Part shown: positions 7,047 through 16,905 of the stretch, piece by piece
How the letters are laid out: every line of letters begins with the position of its first letter
Numbering within the stretch: the first letter of the stretch is position 1
DNA from: Hyphomonas adhaerens MHS-3
GTDB taxonomy: Bacteria > Pseudomonadota > Alphaproteobacteria > Caulobacterales > Hyphomonadaceae
Length of the DNA stretch: 64,000 bases
Direction: 5' to 3'
Assembly: GCF_000685235.1 (NCBI RefSeq)
Contig: NZ_ARYH01000003.1
Location: 372,001 to 436,000, forward strand
Made by a program: the position numbers and the translations under genes
The notes under the pieces: generated by a model
Told to the model about the DNA's origin: nothing
The model's input: the letters and a program-made list of their open reading frames with translations, nothing else
Database searches by the model: none

Positions 7047-8726
7047 ATGGACAACGGCATGGATCAGGGAATCGACCTCGGCGTCAGGGCGCAGGAAAGC
7101 TCGGTGAGAGTGATTTTTGCGCCGGGCGAGCAGCTCCAGATGCCGCCCTACCAGCGCAGCTATTCCTGGGAAGCCCGCGAAGCCAATGAGCTGCTCGGCG
7201 ACCTCATCGATTCGGTGGAAACGGGCACACCGCACTTCGTCGGGGCGATCGTCCTGATCCACGGCGCCGAAAATGGCGTGCTGGAGATTGTCGACGGCCA
7301 GCAAAGACTGACGACGCTGACCATCCTGCTCGCGGTGCTGCGGGACCTCGAACCTGACAAGGCCCGCGCCGCGATGCTGCACGCCCTGATCGCCGACGAC
7401 GCCCGCCCGATGCTGGGCGAAGGCGCCAACTGGCGGCTGACGCTGAACCATATGGACGGCCCCTTCTTCCGCGACGCCATCCAGACGCCGGGCGCGACGC
7501 GGAACCTGGACAAGGAACCGGGCGAAAGCGAAAGTCAGCAACGCATGGTGCGCAACGCGGCGGCGTTCATGAAGCGGCTCAGCGGCATGGACGAGAAGGA
7601 CCGGCGCGAACTCGCCGATATGGTCATGAACCGCTGTGCGCTGGTGAGAGTTGTCGTGGGTGAAAAGGAACAGGGTTTCAAGGTCTTCCGCGTGCTCAAC
7701 ACGCGCGGCAAGGAGCCGGACGCGCACGACATCATCAAGACAGAGCTGTTCCAGCGCGCCCGCTTCACAGACAAGGAAGCCAGCGCCTATGCCGAGCGCT
7801 GGTCGGAACATGAGGCCGCCCTCGGCGGATCGGCCTTTGACGACCTGCTGCGCCAGATCCGCTCCATCTATGACAAGTCGGGCCGCGGCGAACTGATTTC
7901 GGCCTTCCCGAAGGCCGTCCTGTCCAAGGTGGATCCGCGCAAATTCCTCGAAGAAGTGCTGCCGCGCTATGTCGAGGCGTACCGGCTGATCACCACGGGC
8001 GACGTGCAGGACGGGCCGAACGCGAGAGTCGTCAGCGACAAGCTGAACCAGATGCGCGCGCTGGACCAGAGCAGCTGGCGGGCCCCGGCCCTCAAATTCC
8101 TTGTCGAGCGTGGTGTGGATGACCCGCAGGCGCCGGACTTCTTCACCCGGCTCGAGCGCCTGGCTTTCGTCATCATGCTCGTGGTCACCGACCGCGACCA
8201 GCGGAACAAACGCTTCAACAAGGTGATGGAAGCCATCACCAATGACCGGACCCTGTTCGCCAAGAACGGGCCGTTGGCGGTAGACCGCTCTGACTCAAAA
8301 AAGGCCCGGGAGCGGATGCTGGGCCGGTTTGCGACATTCGCTCAGCGGCGTGCCATGGCGCTGCGGCTGAACGCAGCCCTCGAAGACGGCGTGACCATCC
8401 CGCCGGAATCCGATGCTACCGTGGAACACGTGCTGCCGCGCAACATCCATGAGGACAGCCACTGGCTGACCGTCTGGCCTGACCCCGCCAAGCGGCGCGA
8501 GCAATGCGATACGCTCGGCAATTTCGTGCTGTTGACCCACAAGGTGAACCAGAAGGCCGACCGGCAGGATTTTCGCGCCAAGAAGGAAGTCTACTTCAAT
8601 GGCGGCGGCGGTATGGACTTCGCCCTGACCCGCGACCTGCAGGACCAGGATGCCTGGACCGCCGACGTGGTGCGCAAGCGGACCGAGATGCTGGTCGAAA
8701 TCCTCTGCCAGGTCTGGGGCATCTGA
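7047..8726 (+). CDS. DUF262/DUF1524 protein (GmrSD/Type IV restriction-like)
   Basis: 559 residues. The N-terminal DUF262 (ParB-like, DGQQR) domain shows MPPYQRSYSWE near 31-41, then IVDGQQRLTTLTILLAVL near 86-103, and RVLNTRGKEPDAHDIIKTELF near 215. The C-terminal DUF1524 (HNH-type) domain has VEHVLPRN and LGNFVLLTHKVNQKADR. This two-domain single chain is the arrangement of GmrSD-like modification-dependent nucleases and related anti-phage proteins, in which DUF262 hydrolyses nucleotides and DUF1524 cuts DNA. No methyltransferase, second defence gene or mobile-element remnant is adjacent, and base composition is like its neighbours. The start is an ATG with a G-rich stretch 7-11 bases upstream; Met5 is an alternative. 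Confidence 0.88.
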   Translation: MDNGMDQGIDLGVRAQESSVRVIFAPGEQLQMPPYQRSYSWEAREANELLGDLIDSVETGTPHFVGAIVLIHGAENGVLEIVDGQQRLTTLTILLAVLRDLEPDKARAAMLHALIADDARPMLGEGANWRLTLNHMDGPFFRDAIQTPGATRNLDKEPGESESQQRMVRNAAAFMKRLSGMDEKDRRELADMVMNRCALVRVVVGEKEQGFKVFRVLNTRGKEPDAHDIIKTELFQRARFTDKEASAYAERWSEHEAALGGSAFDDLLRQIRSIYDKSGRGELISAFPKAVLSKVDPRKFLEEVLPRYVEAYRLITTGDVQDGPNARVVSDKLNQMRALDQSSWRAPALKFLVERGVDDPQAPDFFTRLERLAFVIMLVVTDRDQRNKRFNKVMEAITNDRTLFAKNGPLAVDRSDSKKARERMLGRFATFAQRRAMALRLNAALEDGVTIPPESDATVEHVLPRNIHEDSHWLTVWPDPAKRREQCDTLGNFVLLTHKVNQKADRQDFRAKKEVYFNGGGGMDFALTRDLQDQDAWTADVVRKRTEMLVEILCQVWGI

Positions 8727-8825
8727 GCCCGGCGCAACGTGTTGCTTTCCCTTGGGACCCCCTAGCGGCGCCCCGCCGGAGGGCTTAGCTTGTGCGTCGA
8801 TATAAAACACGCAGGGAGCCCCGCC

Positions 8826-9593
8826 ATGAGCTTGTTCGACCTAACCGGCAAAGTCGCCGTCATCACCGGATCTTCCCGGGGAATCGGCAAGGCCATCGCT
8901 GAAGCCATGGCAGACGCCGGCGCCAAAGTGACCATCTCGTCCCGCAAGCCCGGCCCGTGCCAGGAAGTGGCCAATGCGATCAATGAGAAGCACGGTGACG
9001 GGACCGCCATCGCCGTTCCGGCCAACATCTCGTCCAAGGAAGACCTGCAGGCCATGGTGGACGCCACCAACAAGGCGTTCGGCAAGATCGACATCTGCGT
9101 CTGCAACGCGGCCTCGAACCCCTATTACGGCCCGATGAGCGGGATTGAGGACGACGCCTTCGCCAAGATCCTGCAGAACAACATCATCTCCAACAACTGG
9201 CTGATCCAGATGTGCGCCCCGCAGATGCGCGAGCGCAAGGACGGCGCGGTGATCATCGTCTCGTCGATCGGTGGCCTGCGCGGCTCGCCGGTGATCGGGG
9301 CCTACAACATTTCCAAGGCGGCAGACTTCCAGCTGGCCCGCAACCTCGCCACGGAATTCGGCGTCGACAATATCCGCGTGAACTGCATCGCGCCGGGCCT
9401 GATCAAGACCGACTTCGCCAAGGCGCTGTGGGACAACCCGGACACGCTGAAGCGCAGCCTGGCCGGCACGCCGCTGAAGCGGATCGGCGAACCGGAAGAG
9501 ATTGCCGGCGCCGCCGTCTATCTTGCCTCGAAAGCCGGGGCCTACATGACCGGCCAGATGCTGGTGGTCGATGGCGGGGCCACGTCTACCTGA
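8826..9593 (+). CDS. Short-chain dehydrogenase/reductase (DHRS4-like)
   Basis: 255 residues from the ATG at 8826, which has GGGAG 6 bases upstream; a longer in-frame start at 8790 lacks such support. The Rossmann motif is TGSSRGIGKAIAEAMAD, the catalytic serine lies in IIVSSIGG and the YxxxK in YNISKAAD. The C-terminus is VDGGATST. It probably acts on a hydroxyacyl or carbonyl substrate with NAD(P)H. Its stop overlaps the csaA start by one base (TGATG), so the next gene is translationally coupled. Confidence 0.92.
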   Translation: MSLFDLTGKVAVITGSSRGIGKAIAEAMADAGAKVTISSRKPGPCQEVANAINEKHGDGTAIAVPANISSKEDLQAMVDATNKAFGKIDICVCNAASNPYYGPMSGIEDDAFAKILQNNIISNNWLIQMCAPQMRERKDGAVIIVSSIGGLRGSPVIGAYNISKAADFQLARNLATEFGVDNIRVNCIAPGLIKTDFAKALWDNPDTLKRSLAGTPLKRIGEPEEIAGAAVYLASKAGAYMTGQMLVVDGGATST

Positions 9594-9964
9594 TGCATCT
9601 GATCGATACACCGGAAAACGCCCCGGCAGACGAAATCACTTTTGACGACTTCCGCAAAGTGGACATCCGCGTGGGCACCGTGCTGGAGGCCGCGCCGCTG
9701 GAAGGTGCGCGCAAGCCTGCCATTCGCATGCGGATTGATTTCGGACCGGGCGTCGGCGTGAAGAAGAGTTCCGCCCAGGTGACGGTGCACTATTCGCCGG
9801 ACGAATTGGTCGGCAAGCAGGTCGCCGCCGTGGTCAATTTCCCGCCGCGCCAGATCGGCAAATTCATGTCCGAAGTGCTGACGCTCGGCTTTGCCGATAC
9901 CGACGGCGCCATCGTCATGTTTTCCCCTGACAAACCCGTCCCCAATGGAGCGCGCCTCGCATGA
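9593..9964 (+). CDS. csaA: CsaA-type tRNA-binding domain protein
   Basis: 123 residues, a single OB-fold tRNA-binding (EMAP-like) domain. FDDFRKVDIRVGTVLEA is the N-terminal signature, followed by GVKKSSAQVTVHY, VVNFPPRQIGKFMSEVLTLG and a C-terminal segment ending PNGARLA. CsaA is a dimeric protein implicated in export-related chaperone activity in Bacillus; binding to tRNA-like or protein ligands is known for the family. Here it sits between an SDR (1-base overlap upstream) and a thioesterase (ATGA overlap downstream), so the three are made from one message. Confidence 0.93.
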   Translation: MHLIDTPENAPADEITFDDFRKVDIRVGTVLEAAPLEGARKPAIRMRIDFGPGVGVKKSSAQVTVHYSPDELVGKQVAAVVNFPPRQIGKFMSEVLTLGFADTDGAIVMFSPDKPVPNGARLA

Positions 9965-10449
9965 GCCGGACCGAACTTTCAAAGCAGCAGCAAGCCTTTT
10001 TCGACCGGCTGAAAAGCGGCGAATGGGAGCTGCCCCCGGGCATCCGCAATCTCGGCATCCGGCCGGACCTGTGGCTGAAAGAGGTCAGCTATGGCCGCAC
10101 GCTTTATGAGTGGCCGAATGAAGGTGACCGGGACATCAATGATGGCCGCGTTTTCGGCGGCTGGGTCGCGGGCCTCTCCGATCATATCGTCTCCATGACG
10201 ATGGCCAGCGCGCTGGAAGACGGCGAATGGTTCACCACGATGGAGCTGCAGACTCGCATCCTGCGCCCGGTGCCGCATGGCATCATCACAATCGAAGGCC
10301 GCCTTGTCAGCCGCGGCCGGACAACCGGCCTCGTCGAGGCCGACTGGCGCGACGAAAAGGGCCGCCATCTCGCCCGTATCACGGCGGCCAAGGCCATCCG
10401 TGAAATGACGGAACTGCGCCCGGATGTCGCAACCCAATTAGGGAAGTAG
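9961..10449 (+). CDS. Hotdog-fold thioesterase (PaaI-like)
   Basis: 162 residues. The hotdog core is visible in DGRVFGGWVAGLSDHIVSMTMASAL, MELQTRILRPVPHGIITIEGRLVSRGRTTGLVEADW and the closing RITAAKAIREM. An acyl-CoA hydrolase role is expected; the substrate is unknown. Its ATG overlaps the csaA stop (ATGA). Its 3' end overlaps the end of the convergent queA gene by 12 bases, so no terminator can lie between the two coding regions. Confidence 0.85.
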   Translation: MSRTELSKQQQAFFDRLKSGEWELPPGIRNLGIRPDLWLKEVSYGRTLYEWPNEGDRDINDGRVFGGWVAGLSDHIVSMTMASALEDGEWFTTMELQTRILRPVPHGIITIEGRLVSRGRTTGLVEADWRDEKGRHLARITAAKAIREMTELRPDVATQLGK

Positions 10450-11493
10450 CAGGCAGGCGTCGCCGTAGGAATAGAAGCGGTACTCGTTCGCGATGGCGTG
10501 GGCATAGGCCGCGCGCATGATCTCTGTTCCCATCAGGGCCGAGACCAGCATGAACAGGCTGGAGCCCGGCAGGTGGAAGTTCGTCACCAGCGCATCGGTG
10601 CCCCGCACGGCATCGCCCGGCTTCAGGAAGATGTCGGTGGGGCCGGTGGCCGGATGCAACATACCGTCCGTATCCACACAGCTTTCGAGCGTCCGCATGG
10701 CCGTGGTGCCTACCGGCACGATCCTGCCCCCGCCAGCCCGCGCGGCATTCAATCGGGCCGCCGTCTCCGGCGTCAGGCGGCGCCATTCCTGGTGCAGCCG
10801 GTTCTCTTCCAGCTGTTTCTCTTCCAGCGGCTTGAACGTGCCGAGGCCGACATGCAGGCGCACGGTCTCGCGCACGAGCCCGGCTGCGTCACACTCTGAC
10901 AGGAGGCGCGGCGTAAAATGCAGACCGGCTGTCGGCGCCGCGACCGAGGCCGCATCTTCGCCCGCAAATTCAGTCTGATAGGTCTCGCGGTCTTTCGCAT
11001 CGGCCGGGCGGCGGCGCGCGATATAGGGCGGCAGCGGCATGGCACCGTGCCGATCGAGCGCCGCCGTCAGGTCCTCGCCCGAAAGGGAGAAGCGCAGGCC
11101 GATCTCGCCGCCGTCATGGTGGCCGGTGATCTCTGCCGTGAAGCCTTCCGCGAAGACGATCGTGTCGCCATCCTTCAGCCGCCTGCCCGGCCGGGCCAGC
11201 GCGCGCCAGTTGGCGGCGTCGATCCGCTCGGTCAGATTCACATCGCAGGCAACGTCCTGCCCGATCTCGTCACGCGCCGGGCGCACTCCTTTCAGGGCCG
11301 CAGGCAACACCCGCGTATCGTTGAAGACCAGCACATCGCCGGCATTCAGATAGCGCGGCAGGTCCCGCACACTGGCACCTTCCAGCCGCCCGTCCCCGTG
11401 CACGACCAGCAGGCGCGCAGAATCCTGCGGCTCCACCGGGCGCAGCGCAATCAGCCGTTCAGGCAGGTCAAACTGAAATTGGCTCAGATCCAT
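10438..11493 (-). CDS. queA: S-adenosylmethionine:tRNA ribosyltransferase-isomerase
   Basis: 351 residues, normal length. QueA transfers and isomerises the ribosyl group of SAM onto preQ1 in tRNA, the step before queuosine formation. Family segments present include FDLPERLIALRPVEPQDSARLL at the N-terminus, LVFNDTRVLPA, PLPPYIARR, and SVAAPTAGLHFTP followed by VGLGTFKPL. The C-terminus overlaps the convergent thioesterase gene by 12 bases. It is the last visible member of the minus-strand gyrA-coaD-PPIase-queA series. Confidence 0.97.
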   Translation of the reverse strand: MDLSQFQFDLPERLIALRPVEPQDSARLLVVHGDGRLEGASVRDLPRYLNAGDVLVFNDTRVLPAALKGVRPARDEIGQDVACDVNLTERIDAANWRALARPGRRLKDGDTIVFAEGFTAEITGHHDGGEIGLRFSLSGEDLTAALDRHGAMPLPPYIARRRPADAKDRETYQTEFAGEDAASVAAPTAGLHFTPRLLSECDAAGLVRETVRLHVGLGTFKPLEEKQLEENRLHQEWRRLTPETAARLNAARAGGGRIVPVGTTAMRTLESCVDTDGMLHPATGPTDIFLKPGDAVRGTDALVTNFHLPGSSLFMLVSALMGTEIMRAAYAHAIANEYRFYSYGDACLLLP

Positions 11494-11547
11494 GGGGCGC
11501 CCGTCTCGCAGAAAGCGGCACGCCGCGCAACAAGACCTATGCAGGCC

Positions 11548-12465
11548 TTACTCGCTGACAACCGCCGGCACGGACGGCAGCGAACAGACATCAATGTCGT
11601 CCTTGTCGGCCACACTGGCCCGGAACAGCGGCCCATCCGTCCGCTCTACCCAGACCTCCGGACGCTCGCCCTCCGGCAAGTCGGCTGCAACCTTCGCCGA
11701 TGTCAGGATGTCGGGATTGTCGACATGGCCGTCGCGGGCGTCCGAGCCATGCTTGATGGACATAACGACATCTTCCCCCACGACCACGCGGCCCCAGGCG
11801 GTATATTTGCGGTCAAGATGTTCTGCCTGGCCGCGCATCAGGAAGAATTGCGAATTGGCAGAGTTCGGATCATCCGTGCGGGCGGTGGAAACCATGCCCT
11901 TGCAGTGCGGGATATAGCTCTCGACCATGCCGTCGACCGACATTTCCGCGAAGAAACTCGCCTGCGTCCCGATCGGGAAGCCCTTGATATAACCGAACTT
12001 TGCCGTGTCTTCCGGACCGATGGTGGCTTCCAGCGGCATCTCTGCCGGATCACGGCGGAAGGTGAACTCGCCTTCGACATTCGGCAGGCCGGAATCGCGG
12101 CCCTTCAGGGCGAAGATGTCTCCGCCCTGCGCCATGAAGTCGTTGATCACGCGGTGAAAACCCGTGCCATCATAGTCGCCGGAGCGGATGATGGTGGAAA
12201 ACTGCTTATAGTGTTTCGGCGCGATTTCGGGGAAGGCCTCGATCAGGATGCGGCCCTTGTTTGTGTCGAAGATGAAGAGGTTTTCCGGATCCACATGCCG
12301 CCAATTGGCCGGGTCCGCCTTGGCTTCGGCCGCGGTGATTTCAGACGGGGCCGCCGGTTCAGTCGCTTCCTGGGCAACCGCCGCGAACGACAGCGCAATG
12401 GCGGAGGCCGCGAGGGCCATGGACGCAAATCTCAGGGGCGCAAAATTCAGGGGGGCCAGTTTCAT
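11548..12465 (-). CDS. Exported cyclophilin-type peptidyl-prolyl isomerase
   Basis: 305 residues from the ATG at 12465, which opens a signal peptide ending in SFAAVAQ; an ATG 6 codons upstream (12483) is possible. The cyclophilin core has GTGFHRVINDFMAQGGD and GMVSTARTDDPNSANSQFFL, the usual active-site arginine and glutamine segments, with a longer C-terminal half than single-domain cyclophilins. It should catalyse proline isomerisation during folding in the periplasm. It lies between coaD and queA, a placement shared with other alphaproteobacteria. Confidence 0.92.
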   Translation of the reverse strand: MKLAPLNFAPLRFASMALAASAIALSFAAVAQEATEPAAPSEITAAEAKADPANWRHVDPENLFIFDTNKGRILIEAFPEIAPKHYKQFSTIIRSGDYDGTGFHRVINDFMAQGGDIFALKGRDSGLPNVEGEFTFRRDPAEMPLEATIGPEDTAKFGYIKGFPIGTQASFFAEMSVDGMVESYIPHCKGMVSTARTDDPNSANSQFFLMRGQAEHLDRKYTAWGRVVVGEDVVMSIKHGSDARDGHVDNPDILTSAKVAADLPEGERPEVWVERTDGPLFRASVADKDDIDVCSLPSVPAVVSE

Positions 12466-12573
12466 GGTACGCAACGTCTCCATCCGGGCGCACTGCGGCG
12501 CCATGTGTTTACCAATGTCAGGCATCACATGTCAGGATTCAACGGTCTGAGGCAGTAGAACTGCCGCGCAGGA

Positions 12574-13071
12574 TCACTTCCCGTATTTTTCCATCAAGGC
12601 GCGCTTCACATCCGGCGTCAGGAAAGGCGTGATATCGCCGCCAAGACTGGCGATTTCCTTGACCAGACGGGACGCGACGGCCTGATGCCGCACATCGGCC
12701 ATCAGGAACACGGTTTCGATATCGGGATTGAGCTGTTCGTTCATCGCCGTCATCTGGAATTCGTATTCGAAGTCCTGAACCGCCCGCAGGCCGCGCACGA
12801 TGATCTGCGCGCCGCAGGCTTCAGCGAATTTCATAAGCAGGCCATGCATCGGCATGACCTTGATATCCGCCAGCCCCGGCCCGTTCAGCTTCTCGCATTC
12901 CGACTGCACCATGGAGACGCGTTCTTCCAAGGAAAACAACGGCTTCTTGGCTTCATTGATGGCAACGCCGATGATCAGCGTGTCCACCAGTTTCCGGGCC
13001 CGGTTGATGATATCGACATGGCCGATGGTCGGGGGGTCAAATGTTCCCGGATACAATCCAACGCGGTGCAT
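12574..13071 (-). CDS. coaD: Phosphopantetheine adenylyltransferase
   Basis: 165 residues, typical. CoaD makes dephospho-CoA from 4'-phosphopantetheine and ATP, the penultimate step of CoA synthesis. The N-terminal YPGTFDPPTIGHVDI contains the nucleotidyltransferase TxGH motif, and IIVRGLRAVQDFEYEFQM is the conserved central segment. It sits 42 bases downstream of gyrA and upstream of the peptidyl-prolyl isomerase gene on the minus strand. Confidence 0.97.
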   Translation of the reverse strand: MHRVGLYPGTFDPPTIGHVDIINRARKLVDTLIIGVAINEAKKPLFSLEERVSMVQSECEKLNGPGLADIKVMPMHGLLMKFAEACGAQIIVRGLRAVQDFEYEFQMTAMNEQLNPDIETVFLMADVRHQAVASRLVKEIASLGGDITPFLTPDVKRALMEKYGK

Positions 13072-13113
13072 GGCGGCCCTCCCCGGCCCTGTTAAACGTG
13101 CAAACAGCGGCGC

Positions 13114-15906
13114 TTACTCAGCGCCGCCGTCCTCTTCCATAGCGGTTTCAGCGTCTTCCACAAGGCGGGCAACCGAAACAACGCGCTCGCCTTCTGCCGT
13201 GCGGAGCACCCAGACACCGCCTGTCGAGCGGCCTGCAATCCGGATCTGCTCGACCGGCGTACGGATCAGCTGGCCCGCATCGGTGACCAGCATGACCTGG
13301 TCGCCATCGTCGACCGGGAAGGACTGGGCCACTTGCTTGACCGGCCCCTTTTTCTTGTCCCGGCCCCAGATGTTCTGGGCGACAAGGCCTTTGCCGCCGC
13401 GGCCCGTGACACGGTAGTCATAAGCCGAGGACCGTTTGCCCATGCCGTCGTCAGCGATGGTGAGGACAAATTCCTCTGCGGCGCCGAGCTCAGCCAGGCG
13501 TTCGGTGGAGAGGGACGCTTCTTCAACGGCCTCCTCATCATCGTCAGAGACCTCCTCTTCCTCGCCTGTCGCGGCACGGCGCATGGCCGCAGCGTGTTTG
13601 AGATAGGCCCGGGCCTCTTCGGACGTGACATCCATATGGCGCAGGATGCCCATGGAAATGACCTCGTCCCCCTCGCCCAGCCGGATGCCGCGCACGCCGG
13701 TCGAGTTGCGGCCGGCAAAGACACGCACATCGGTAACCTGGAAGCGGATACACTGGCCCAGCGCCGTGGTCAGAAGGATATCATCCTTCTCGGAACAGAT
13801 CTTCACACTGACGATGCCATCATCCGCATCTTCTTCCAGCTTCATGGCAATCTTGCCATTCCGATTGACGCGGATGAAGTCGGACAGTTTGTTCCGGCGG
13901 ACATTGCCCGTCTTGGTGGCGAACATCACATCCAGTTCGTTGCGGGACTCTTCGTCGTCCGGCAGCGGCATGACGCTTTCGATCCGTTCGTCGGCAGCCA
14001 GCGGGAAGATGTTGACCAGCGCCTTGCCGCGCGAGTTCGGCCCGCCGACAGGCAGGCGCCACACCTTCTCCTTGTAGACCATGCCGGCCGAGGAGAAGAA
14101 CAGCATTTCCGTATGCGTCGTTGCCGAGAAGAGCTGGACGACGAAATCGTCTTCCTTCATCGATACGCCGGAACGGCCCTTGCCGCCGCGATGCTGGGTC
14201 CGGTAGGTCGACAGCGGGGTCCGCTTCACATAGCCGCCATGGGTGACGGTGACGACCATGTCTTCGACCTCGATCAGGTCCTCGTCTTCCATGTCGATCC
14301 CGCCGGCCGTGAATTCGGAACGGCGTGGCACGGCGAATTTTTCTTTCACGGACGCCAGTTCACCCTTGATGATATCGCGGATGCGCGGACGGGACCGGAG
14401 AATGTCGAGATAGTCGGCAATCTTTTCGGACAAGCCCTTGGCTTCATTGCCGATTTCGTCCCGGCCGAGGCCGGTAAGACGCGACAGCTGGAGCGCGAGA
14501 ATGGCGCGGGCCTGCTCGTCCGACAGGTAGATCGTATCGCCTTCGCCCTTGCGCGTGCGCCGGTCGGCGATGAGGTCCAGCAACGGCCCCATGTCCATGA
14601 CAGGCCACGCCTTGGCAAGCAGCTGTTCGCGCGCCGTGTTCGGATCAGGCGAATGCCGGATGATACGGATGACTTCGTCGATATTGGCCACGGCCATGGC
14701 GAGACCGACGAGGACGTGGGCACGGTCGCGGGCCTTGTTCAGGTCATGCTTGGTCCGGCGGACAACGACGTCCTGACGGAAGGCAATGAAGCAATCGAGC
14801 ACCTTGCGCAGGTTCATCAGCTCCGGCCGGCCGCCATTCAGCGCCAGCATGTTCACCGGGAACGAGTTCTGCATCTGGCTGAAGCGGTAAAGCTGGTTCA
14901 GCACCACTTCGGCGCTGGCATCCTTCTTCACCTCGATCACGACGCGAATGCCGTGACGGTCGGATTCGTCTCGCAGGTCTGCAATGCCTTCAACGCGCTT
15001 TTCGCGCACCAGCTCGGCGATCTTGGTGATCATCGCGGCCTTGTTCACCTGATAGGGAATCTCGGTGACGATGATGGCCTGGCGCCCGTTGCGGGCTTCC
15101 TCGATATCCGTCTTCGCCCGGACGATCACACTGCCGCGCCCCGTCAGCAGAGCCTTGCGGGACCCGGACATGCCCATGATGAGGCCGCCGGTCGGAAAAT
15201 CCGGACCTGGCACGATTTCGCACAGGGCGTCGTCATCCACTTCGGGATTGTCGATCACTTCGATGGTGGCATCGATGATCTCGCCCAGATTGTGCGGCGG
15301 AATGTTCGTTGCCATGCCAACCGCGATACCGCCGCCGCCATTGACGAGGAGGTTCGGGAACTGCGCCGGCAGAACGATCGGCTCCTGTTGTGAGCCGTCA
15401 TAGGTGTCCTGGAAGTCGACCGTATCCTTTTCGATGTCGGCCAGCAGATGCGTCGCCGCCTTCATCATCCGGGATTCGGTGTAACGCATGGCGGCCGGCG
15501 GATCGTTGTCGATCGAGCCGAAATTGCCCTGGCCGTCGACCAGGGGCAGCCCCATGGAGAAAGGCTGCGCCATCCGCACGAGCGCGTCATAGATCGCGCT
15601 GTCGCCGTGCGGGTGGAAGTTACCCATCACGGCGCCGACGATATTGGCCGATTTCTTGTACGGCTTGTCCGGCGTGTTGCCGTTGACCTGCATCGCATAC
15701 AGGATACGCCGGTGCACCGGTTTCAGGCCGTCGCGCACGTCCGGCAGCGCCCGGCTGACGATAACGCTCATCGCATAGTCGAGATAAGAGCTTCTCAGCT
15801 CGGATTCGATGGAAATGGCTTCAATCCCGTCCGGCAGGCCGGCGCCGCCCCCACCGCCATTTTCGGGGGTTTCCGGGTCTTCCGGAGGGGTCGTCTGGTC
15901 ACTCAT
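13114..15906 (-). CDS. gyrA: DNA gyrase subunit A
   Basis: 930 residues. The breakage-reunion domain has the catalytic tyrosine in [10 protein letters not shown] and a quinolone-determining stretch [15 protein letters not shown]. Ser and Asp stand at the positions equivalent to E. coli Ser83 and Asp87, the susceptible form. The GyrA box reads QHRGGKG instead of QRRGGKG. The C-terminal domain carries an acidic insertion ([17 protein letters not shown]) between beta-propeller blades. The gene is followed by coaD and preceded, across a hairpin, by a beta-lactamase gene. Confidence 0.98.
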   Translation of the reverse strand: MSDQTTPPEDPETPENGGGGGAGLPDGIEAISIESELRSSYLDYAMSVIVSRALPDVRDGLKPVHRRILYAMQVNGNTPDKPYKKSANIVGAVMGNFHPHGDSAIYDALVRMAQPFSMGLPLVDGQGNFGSIDNDPPAAMRYTESRMMKAATHLLADIEKDTVDFQDTYDGSQQEPIVLPAQFPNLLVNGGGGIAVGMATNIPPHNLGEIIDATIEVIDNPEVDDDALCEIVPGPDFPTGGLIMGMSGSRKALLTGRGSVIVRAKTDIEEARNGRQAIIVTEIPYQVNKAAMITKIAELVREKRVEGIADLRDESDRHGIRVVIEVKKDASAEVVLNQLYRFSQMQNSFPVNMLALNGGRPELMNLRKVLDCFIAFRQDVVVRRTKHDLNKARDRAHVLVGLAMAVANIDEVIRIIRHSPDPNTAREQLLAKAWPVMDMGPLLDLIADRRTRKGEGDTIYLSDEQARAILALQLSRLTGLGRDEIGNEAKGLSEKIADYLDILRSRPRIRDIIKGELASVKEKFAVPRRSEFTAGGIDMEDEDLIEVEDMVVTVTHGGYVKRTPLSTYRTQHRGGKGRSGVSMKEDDFVVQLFSATTHTEMLFFSSAGMVYKEKVWRLPVGGPNSRGKALVNIFPLAADERIESVMPLPDDEESRNELDVMFATKTGNVRRNKLSDFIRVNRNGKIAMKLEEDADDGIVSVKICSEKDDILLTTALGQCIRFQVTDVRVFAGRNSTGVRGIRLGEGDEVISMGILRHMDVTSEEARAYLKHAAAMRRAATGEEEEVSDDDEEAVEEASLSTERLAELGAAEEFVLTIADDGMGKRSSAYDYRVTGRGGKGLVAQNIWGRDKKKGPVKQVAQSFPVDDGDQVMLVTDAGQLIRTPVEQIRIAGRSTGGVWVLRTAEGERVVSVARLVEDAETAMEEDGGAE

Positions 15907-16002
15907 GAGAAACTCGTGTCTGCTGCAGAGGGCGCGCGGGAATCGCGCATCAGAATCTTTCTATTTGTCTAGCATTTCGAGGCGCCAAAACAAACCTGAA
16001 AG

Positions 16003-16028
16003 CCCCGAAAATTGCAGCGATTTCGGGG
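16003..16028 (-). terminator. Candidate terminator after the class D beta-lactamase gene
   Basis: CCCCGAAA (16003-16010) and TTTCGGGG (16021-16028) form an 8-bp perfect stem with a 10-base loop, 26 bases beyond the stop of the minus-strand gene at 16054. A second AT-rich inverted repeat (GTAAAAACG/TTTTTTTAC, about 16029-16045) lies before it. The T-run after the stem on the minus strand is interrupted, so efficiency is doubtful. It separates the ssb/beta-lactamase unit from gyrA. Confidence 0.45.
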
Positions 16029-16053
16029 TAAAAAAACGTTTTTACAACAAGGC

Positions 16054-16893
16054 TCAGGGCGCGGGCAGCGCCCCGATATCCACAAGCGCCTGACGGACGG
16101 CCGCCGGACGCCTTGGAATGTCCGTTTCCGGGGTCTCGATATCCATGTCGAAGGCGAAGACATAGGTCCCCGGCGCGGCCCCGCCGCCCTGCTCCAGCCA
16201 GCCGACATACCAGCCAATGTCCTGCGCTTCATCACTGCTGTACCAGCCGGTTTTGGCATAGAGGCGCCAGTCCTGGCCCGTTTCCGCCAGCATGACCGGA
16301 ACGGCAAGGTCATAGGTCTGCGCCGAAAGGGGCAGGTCATGCCGCACAAGGCGCGTCAGAAAGGCGACCTGCTCACGTACGGAAATGCTGAGCGGGCCTT
16401 TGAGCCAATAGGTCGTGACGTCTTCCGGCGTGCCTGTGTCGGCATTGCCATAGCCAAACGCCGCCAGCCAGCCATGCAAGGCTTCGCTGCCGATGCGCGG
16501 TGTGATCGCCTGGTAGATCCAAACGGTCGAATGGCGGAACGCGTCCGCCAGTGTCTGGCTCCTGTTCCAGGCCGGCAGAAATCGCGCCTGTCCGTCCCAT
16601 TCAAACCATTCGTCCGGGCCGGAAACCGCCCCGGTTTCAATGGCGATCAGCGTATGCGGGATCTTCGATGTGGACGCGGCCACAAAGCGCTCATCGACCC
16701 GGGCGCCGCCGCTGGACCAGGTCGCTCCGTCTTCCAGCCGCACGATCAACAGGGCAGACCGCGAAGGGTCCACGCCTGACATTTCCAGAGAGGATTCAAC
16801 GTTCTGCGGAGGGTTTCCAGACACCTGCGACGCGCAAGCGGCGAGCAGGAAGCCCCCCAGAACCAGAAAAGGCCTGAGCAAGGCTCCGACCAT
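16054..16893 (-). CDS. Class D (OXA-type) beta-lactamase, lipoprotein
   Basis: 279 residues with a lipobox ending at Cys20 (FLLAAC), so probably membrane-anchored in the periplasm. All class D motifs are present. STSK is at 74-77, with the serine nucleophile and the lysine that is carbamylated in the family. STV is at 122-124 (the SxV box), YGN at 148-150, the conserved Trp is at 163 in WLKGPLSIS, and KTG at 214-216. It should hydrolyse penicillins; spectrum cannot be predicted. It follows ssb by 12 bases on the same strand, so it is probably co-transcribed with it. Composition is like its surroundings and no mobile element is nearby, so it looks like a resident chromosomal gene. Confidence 0.92.
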   Translation of the reverse strand: MVGALLRPFLVLGGFLLAACASQVSGNPPQNVESSLEMSGVDPSRSALLIVRLEDGATWSSGGARVDERFVAASTSKIPHTLIAIETGAVSGPDEWFEWDGQARFLPAWNRSQTLADAFRHSTVWIYQAITPRIGSEALHGWLAAFGYGNADTGTPEDVTTYWLKGPLSISVREQVAFLTRLVRHDLPLSAQTYDLAVPVMLAETGQDWRLYAKTGWYSSDEAQDIGWYVGWLEQGGGAAPGTYVFAFDMDIETPETDIPRRPAAVRQALVDIGALPAP

Positions 16894-16905
16894 TGCAGGC
16901 GGTCC

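Noticed and set aside
13333..15393. Long plus-strand frame opposite gyrA
   Set aside because: It is antisense to a certain gyrA and contains no recognisable domain.
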